Of a stretch of 64,000 bases of DNA, positions 61,408 through 64,000 are shown in pieces; positions within the stretch are counted from its first letter, which is position 1, and every line of letters begins with the position of its first letter. The position numbers and the translations under genes are program-made. Below the pieces are notes generated by a model. It was not told the origin of the DNA, did no database searches, and saw only the letters and a program-made list of their open reading frames with translations. The stretch comes from DATJKD01 sp963834855 (GTDB lineage: Bacteria > Pseudomonadota > Gammaproteobacteria > Steroidobacterales > Steroidobacteraceae): contig CAWIDH010000003.1 in the NCBI GenBank assembly GCA_963834855.1, forward strand, positions 62,001 through 126,000, read 5' to 3'.

Positions 61408-62951
61408 GCGTGGCGCGACGCTGGCAGGTGCCAACCGTGAGGCAGGACGACAAGCCGCGTGATTACCGCCTGGCGCTGGCGAGCCTGCTCGAGAACGGGC
61501 CGCGCCCGCCCGCCGACGTCGTGATCACCGACCTGGCGCAGGACAGCCGTCGCGTCGCGAAGGGTGGCGCGTTCCTCGCCTGCCAGGGCCGCACCACGCA
61601 CGGCATCGCGCATGTCACCGCCGCGCTCGAGCGCGGCGCCGCAGCCGTGCTGTGGGAGCCGGCGCCGGGGATCGAGCCGCCCGTGCTCCCACGCCAGGTC
61701 GTCGGCGTCCCGGTGCCGGCCTTGAGCGCGCGCGCGGGCGAGCTGGCCGACCGCTTCTTCCGCACACCCTCCGCGGACCTGCAGGTGGCGGGGATCACCG
61801 GCACCAACGGCAAGACCACGACGGCATTCCTGCTCGCCCAGGCGTCCGACACGCTCGGGCGGCGCGGCGCCTATCTCGGCACGCTCGGCGCCGGGCGGCC
61901 GCACCGGCTCACGGGCGCCGAGCTCACGACGCCGGACGCGGTCACCGTGCACCGGCGACTCGCCGAGGCGCGCGATGCCGGCGCCGCGATGCTGGCGATG
62001 GAAGTGTCGTCGCACGCGCTCGACCAGCGCCGGGTCGGCGGCGTGCGTTTCGACACCTCGGTGTTCACCAACCTGACCCGCGATCACCTCGACTACCACG
62101 GCAGCCTCGAGGCCTACGGCGCCGCGAAGGCGCGGCTCTTCGAGACCGAGGGCCTGCGCTGCGCGGTGATCAATGCGCAGGACCCCTTCGGTCGCCGGCT
62201 TGCGACCACTCTCCGTCACGACGTCGAAGCCGTCTGGTTCTCGACGTCGAACGAGCTGATCGCGCCGCCGCGGGTCGGCTGGATCCGTCTCTCGGAGATG
62301 CGCGCGCTCGCGACCGGCCTGGTGCTGCACGTCGAGAGCAGCTGGGGTGCCGGCACGCTGCGATCGAAGCTCGTCGGCGCCTTCAATGCCGAGAACCTGC
62401 TCGCGACGCTGGGCGTGCTGCTCGGCTGGCGCGTGCCGCTGCAGCAGGCGCTCGCCGCCGTCGCCGCCTGCCGCGCGCCGCCCGGGCGCATGGAGGTGTT
62501 CGGCGGCGGCTCGCACCCGGTCGCGATCGTCGACTACGCGCACACGCCCGATGCGCTCGCGAAGCTGCTCGACGCCGCGCGGGCGCATGCGCGCGGCCGC
62601 CTGACCTGCGTGTTCGGCTGCGGCGGCGACCGCGACGCCGGGAAGCGCCCGCAGATGGGGGCGATCGCGGAGGAGCTCGCCGATGCGGTCGTGCTGACCA
62701 ACGACAACCCGCGAACCGAGGATCCCGGCGCCATACTCCGCGCGATCGCCGCCGGCATGCGCGACCCTGGCCGGGCAACCGTGATCCCCGACCGCGCCGA
62801 GGCCATCCGCCACGCGCTCGCCGAGTCCGAGGCGGGCGACGTGGTGGTGATCGCGGGCAAGGGCCACGAGGACTACCAGGTCGTCGGCCACGAACGCCGG
62901 CCGTTCAGCGACCGCGCCGTGGTGCTCGAGGCACTGGGGGGCGCGTCGTGA
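61401..62951 (+). CDS. murE: UDP-MurNAc-L-Ala-D-Glu:meso-diaminopimelate ligase
   Basis: 516 residues. N-terminal UDP-binding domain (ITDLAQDSRRVAKGGAFLACQG), ATP site GITGTNGKTTTAF (131-143), LTRDHLDYHGS, and the DAP-specificity motif DNPR (435-438), so the third residue of the stem peptide should be meso-DAP, matching the presence of mpl. The first ~20 residues extend beyond the usual start; a later start is possible. Overlaps murF by 4 nt. Confidence 0.96.
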   Translation: MVSVARRWQVPTVRQDDKPRDYRLALASLLENGPRPPADVVITDLAQDSRRVAKGGAFLACQGRTTHGIAHVTAALERGAAAVLWEPAPGIEPPVLPRQVVGVPVPALSARAGELADRFFRTPSADLQVAGITGTNGKTTTAFLLAQASDTLGRRGAYLGTLGAGRPHRLTGAELTTPDAVTVHRRLAEARDAGAAMLAMEVSSHALDQRRVGGVRFDTSVFTNLTRDHLDYHGSLEAYGAAKARLFETEGLRCAVINAQDPFGRRLATTLRHDVEAVWFSTSNELIAPPRVGWIRLSEMRALATGLVLHVESSWGAGTLRSKLVGAFNAENLLATLGVLLGWRVPLQQALAAVAACRAPPGRMEVFGGGSHPVAIVDYAHTPDALAKLLDAARAHARGRLTCVFGCGGDRDAGKRPQMGAIAEELADAVVLTNDNPRTEDPGAILRAIAAGMRDPGRATVIPDRAEAIRHALAESEAGDVVVIAGKGHEDYQVVGHERRPFSDRAVVLEALGGAS

Positions 62952-64000
62952 ACCGCGATCTCGCCGCCCTGGCGCGCGTGACCGGCGGGGCGCTGCACGG
63001 CGCCAACGTGCCGTTCGGGCGCGTCGTGAGCGACTCGCGCTCGGTCGGCGCGGGTGAGCTCTTCGTCGCGCTGCGCGGTGAGCACTACGACGCCCACGAT
63101 TTCGTCCCCGATGTCGCGAGCCGCGGGGCGGCGGGTGCGCTGGTGAATCGCCTGGTGTCCGTGCACATCGCACAGGTCGTGGTGCCGGACGTGCTCGCCG
63201 GCCTCGCGTCGTTCGCGCGCGCCTGGCGCGGCGACTTCAGCGGCCGGATCGTGGGCATCACCGGGAGCAACGGCAAGACCACGGTCAAGGAGATGACCGG
63301 CGCGATCCTCGGCCGGCGCGGCGCGTGCCTTACCACGCAGGGCAACCTGAACAACCACATCGGCGTGCCGCTGACCCTGGCCCGGCTCGAGGCCACGCAC
63401 GGCTACGGCGTCATCGAGATGGGCGCGAATCACCCGGGCGAGATCGCGTACCTCGCACGCCTGGCCACGCCCGACGTCGGGCTGGTGATCAACGCGGGCC
63501 CCGCGCACCTCGAGGGCTTCGGCGGACTCGATGGCGTCGCGGAGGCCAAGGGCGAGCTGTTCGAGGCGCTGGGCAAGAACGCAACCGCGGTGATCAATGC
63601 GGACGACCGCTATGCCGGCCTGTGGCGCGGTCTCGCGCGCGGGGCCGGCCGCACGATCACCTTCGGCATGCGCGAGGCCGCGGACTTCCGGGCCTCGCAA
63701 CCGGTGTCGCGCATCGTGCAGGACAGGTTCGTGACCGAGTTCGAGCTCGACTGCCCGCTCGGCAGCCGCCGCATCGTGCTCAACCTGGCCGGCGAGCACA
63801 ACGTGATGAACGCGCTCGCCGCCGCGGCCGCCGCGCAGGCCGCGGGCGCCGACCTCGACGACATCGAGCAGGGTCTCGAGTCCATGCAGCCCGTGTCGGG
63901 TCGCCTGCAGCTCAAGCCCGCGCGCGCCGGGGCGCGGCTGATCGACGATTCGTACAACGCCAATCCCGGCTCGGTGCGCGCGGGACTGCGCTCGCTCGCA
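62948..64000 (+). CDS. murF: UDP-MurNAc-tripeptide:D-Ala-D-Ala ligase, 5' part (runs off the window)
   Basis: First ~351 residues; the 3' end lies beyond the window. GTG start overlapping the murE stop. N-terminal domain GRVVSDSRSVGAGELFVALRGEHYDAHDF, ATP site GITGSNGKTTVKEMTGAIL, GNLNNHIGVPLTLARL, VIEMGANHPGEIAYL, and the start of the C-terminal domain (DDSYNANPGSV). It adds D-Ala-D-Ala to complete the pentapeptide precursor. Confidence 0.96.
   Translation, partial: MNRDLAALARVTGGALHGANVPFGRVVSDSRSVGAGELFVALRGEHYDAHDFVPDVASRGAAGALVNRLVSVHIAQVVVPDVLAGLASFARAWRGDFSGRIVGITGSNGKTTVKEMTGAILGRRGACLTTQGNLNNHIGVPLTLARLEATHGYGVIEMGANHPGEIAYLARLATPDVGLVINAGPAHLEGFGGLDGVAEAKGELFEALGKNATAVINADDRYAGLWRGLARGAGRTITFGMREAADFRASQPVSRIVQDRFVTEFELDCPLGSRRIVLNLAGEHNVMNALAAAAAAQAAGADLDDIEQGLESMQPVSGRLQLKPARAGARLIDDSYNANPGSVRAGLRSLA

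Overview
The window is 64 kb of a high-GC chromosome from a gammaproteobacterium. The support for that is the conserved gene neighbourhoods (kdsD-kdsC-lptC-lptA-lptB-rpoN-hpf...rapZ, petABC-sspAB, rsmI/lpoA-yraN, rnpB followed by the dcw cluster mraZ-rsmH-ftsL-ftsI-murE-murF) and the presence of mpl, sspA/sspB and rapZ. The gene content (K+-independent H+-PPase, PPi-dependent phosphofructokinase, DUF6491 lipoprotein) would fit the Steroidobacterales/Nevskiales/Xanthomonadales side of the class, but no rRNA is present and the family is an inference.

Layout. 0-8 kb: end of a DUF2339-type membrane protein, a sterol-desaturase-family hydroxylase, hppA and pfp (a pyrophosphate-energy pair), adk, an unknown membrane-anchored protein, rnd. 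8-14 kb: membrane protein, mpl, Lon-N domain protein, a giant inverted-repeat element, a haem-oxygenase-fold protein, a DUF11/CFI-box surface protein, a DUF6491 lipoprotein. 14-19 kb: membrane protein and four envelope-polysaccharide genes. 19-26 kb: cpdA-(TraB/GumN)-hemL, an O-methyltransferase, a second giant element, and metK - SAH riboswitch - ahcY. 26-32 kb: tkt-gap-pgk-pyk. 32-40 kb: penicillin-acylase-family hydrolase, MoxR ATPase plus VWA protein, a TonB-like protein with a Fur-type box, peroxiredoxin, patatin, third giant element. 40-46 kb: rapZ, hpf, rpoN, lptBAC, kdsC, kdsD. 46-57 kb: ibaG-murA, petABC, sspAB, yraN-lpoA, rsmI, purU, an MFS transporter. 57-64 kb: rnpB, a low-GC orphan reading frame, then the mra/dcw operon running off the end in murF.

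The genes are overwhelmingly core housekeeping. The unusual content is non-coding. (i) Three ~600-nt elements (about 10.7, 22.8 and 39.6 kb) are each an imperfect giant palindrome of two diverged arms, edged by inverted ~30-nt minisatellite units. (ii) Two ~180-nt structured elements (32.2 and 54.8 kb) have an identical unpaired core, covarying stems and a start that abuts the TAG stop of the upstream gene. (iii) Several REP-like palindromes are built from two or three short motifs. These three repeat classes are the best candidates for something undescribed.

Four conserved genes (rnd, the O-methyltransferase, ahcY, metK) each carry a single extra base that breaks the frame. All are +1 events between 7 and 26 kb, which looks more like uncorrected sequencing error than biology.
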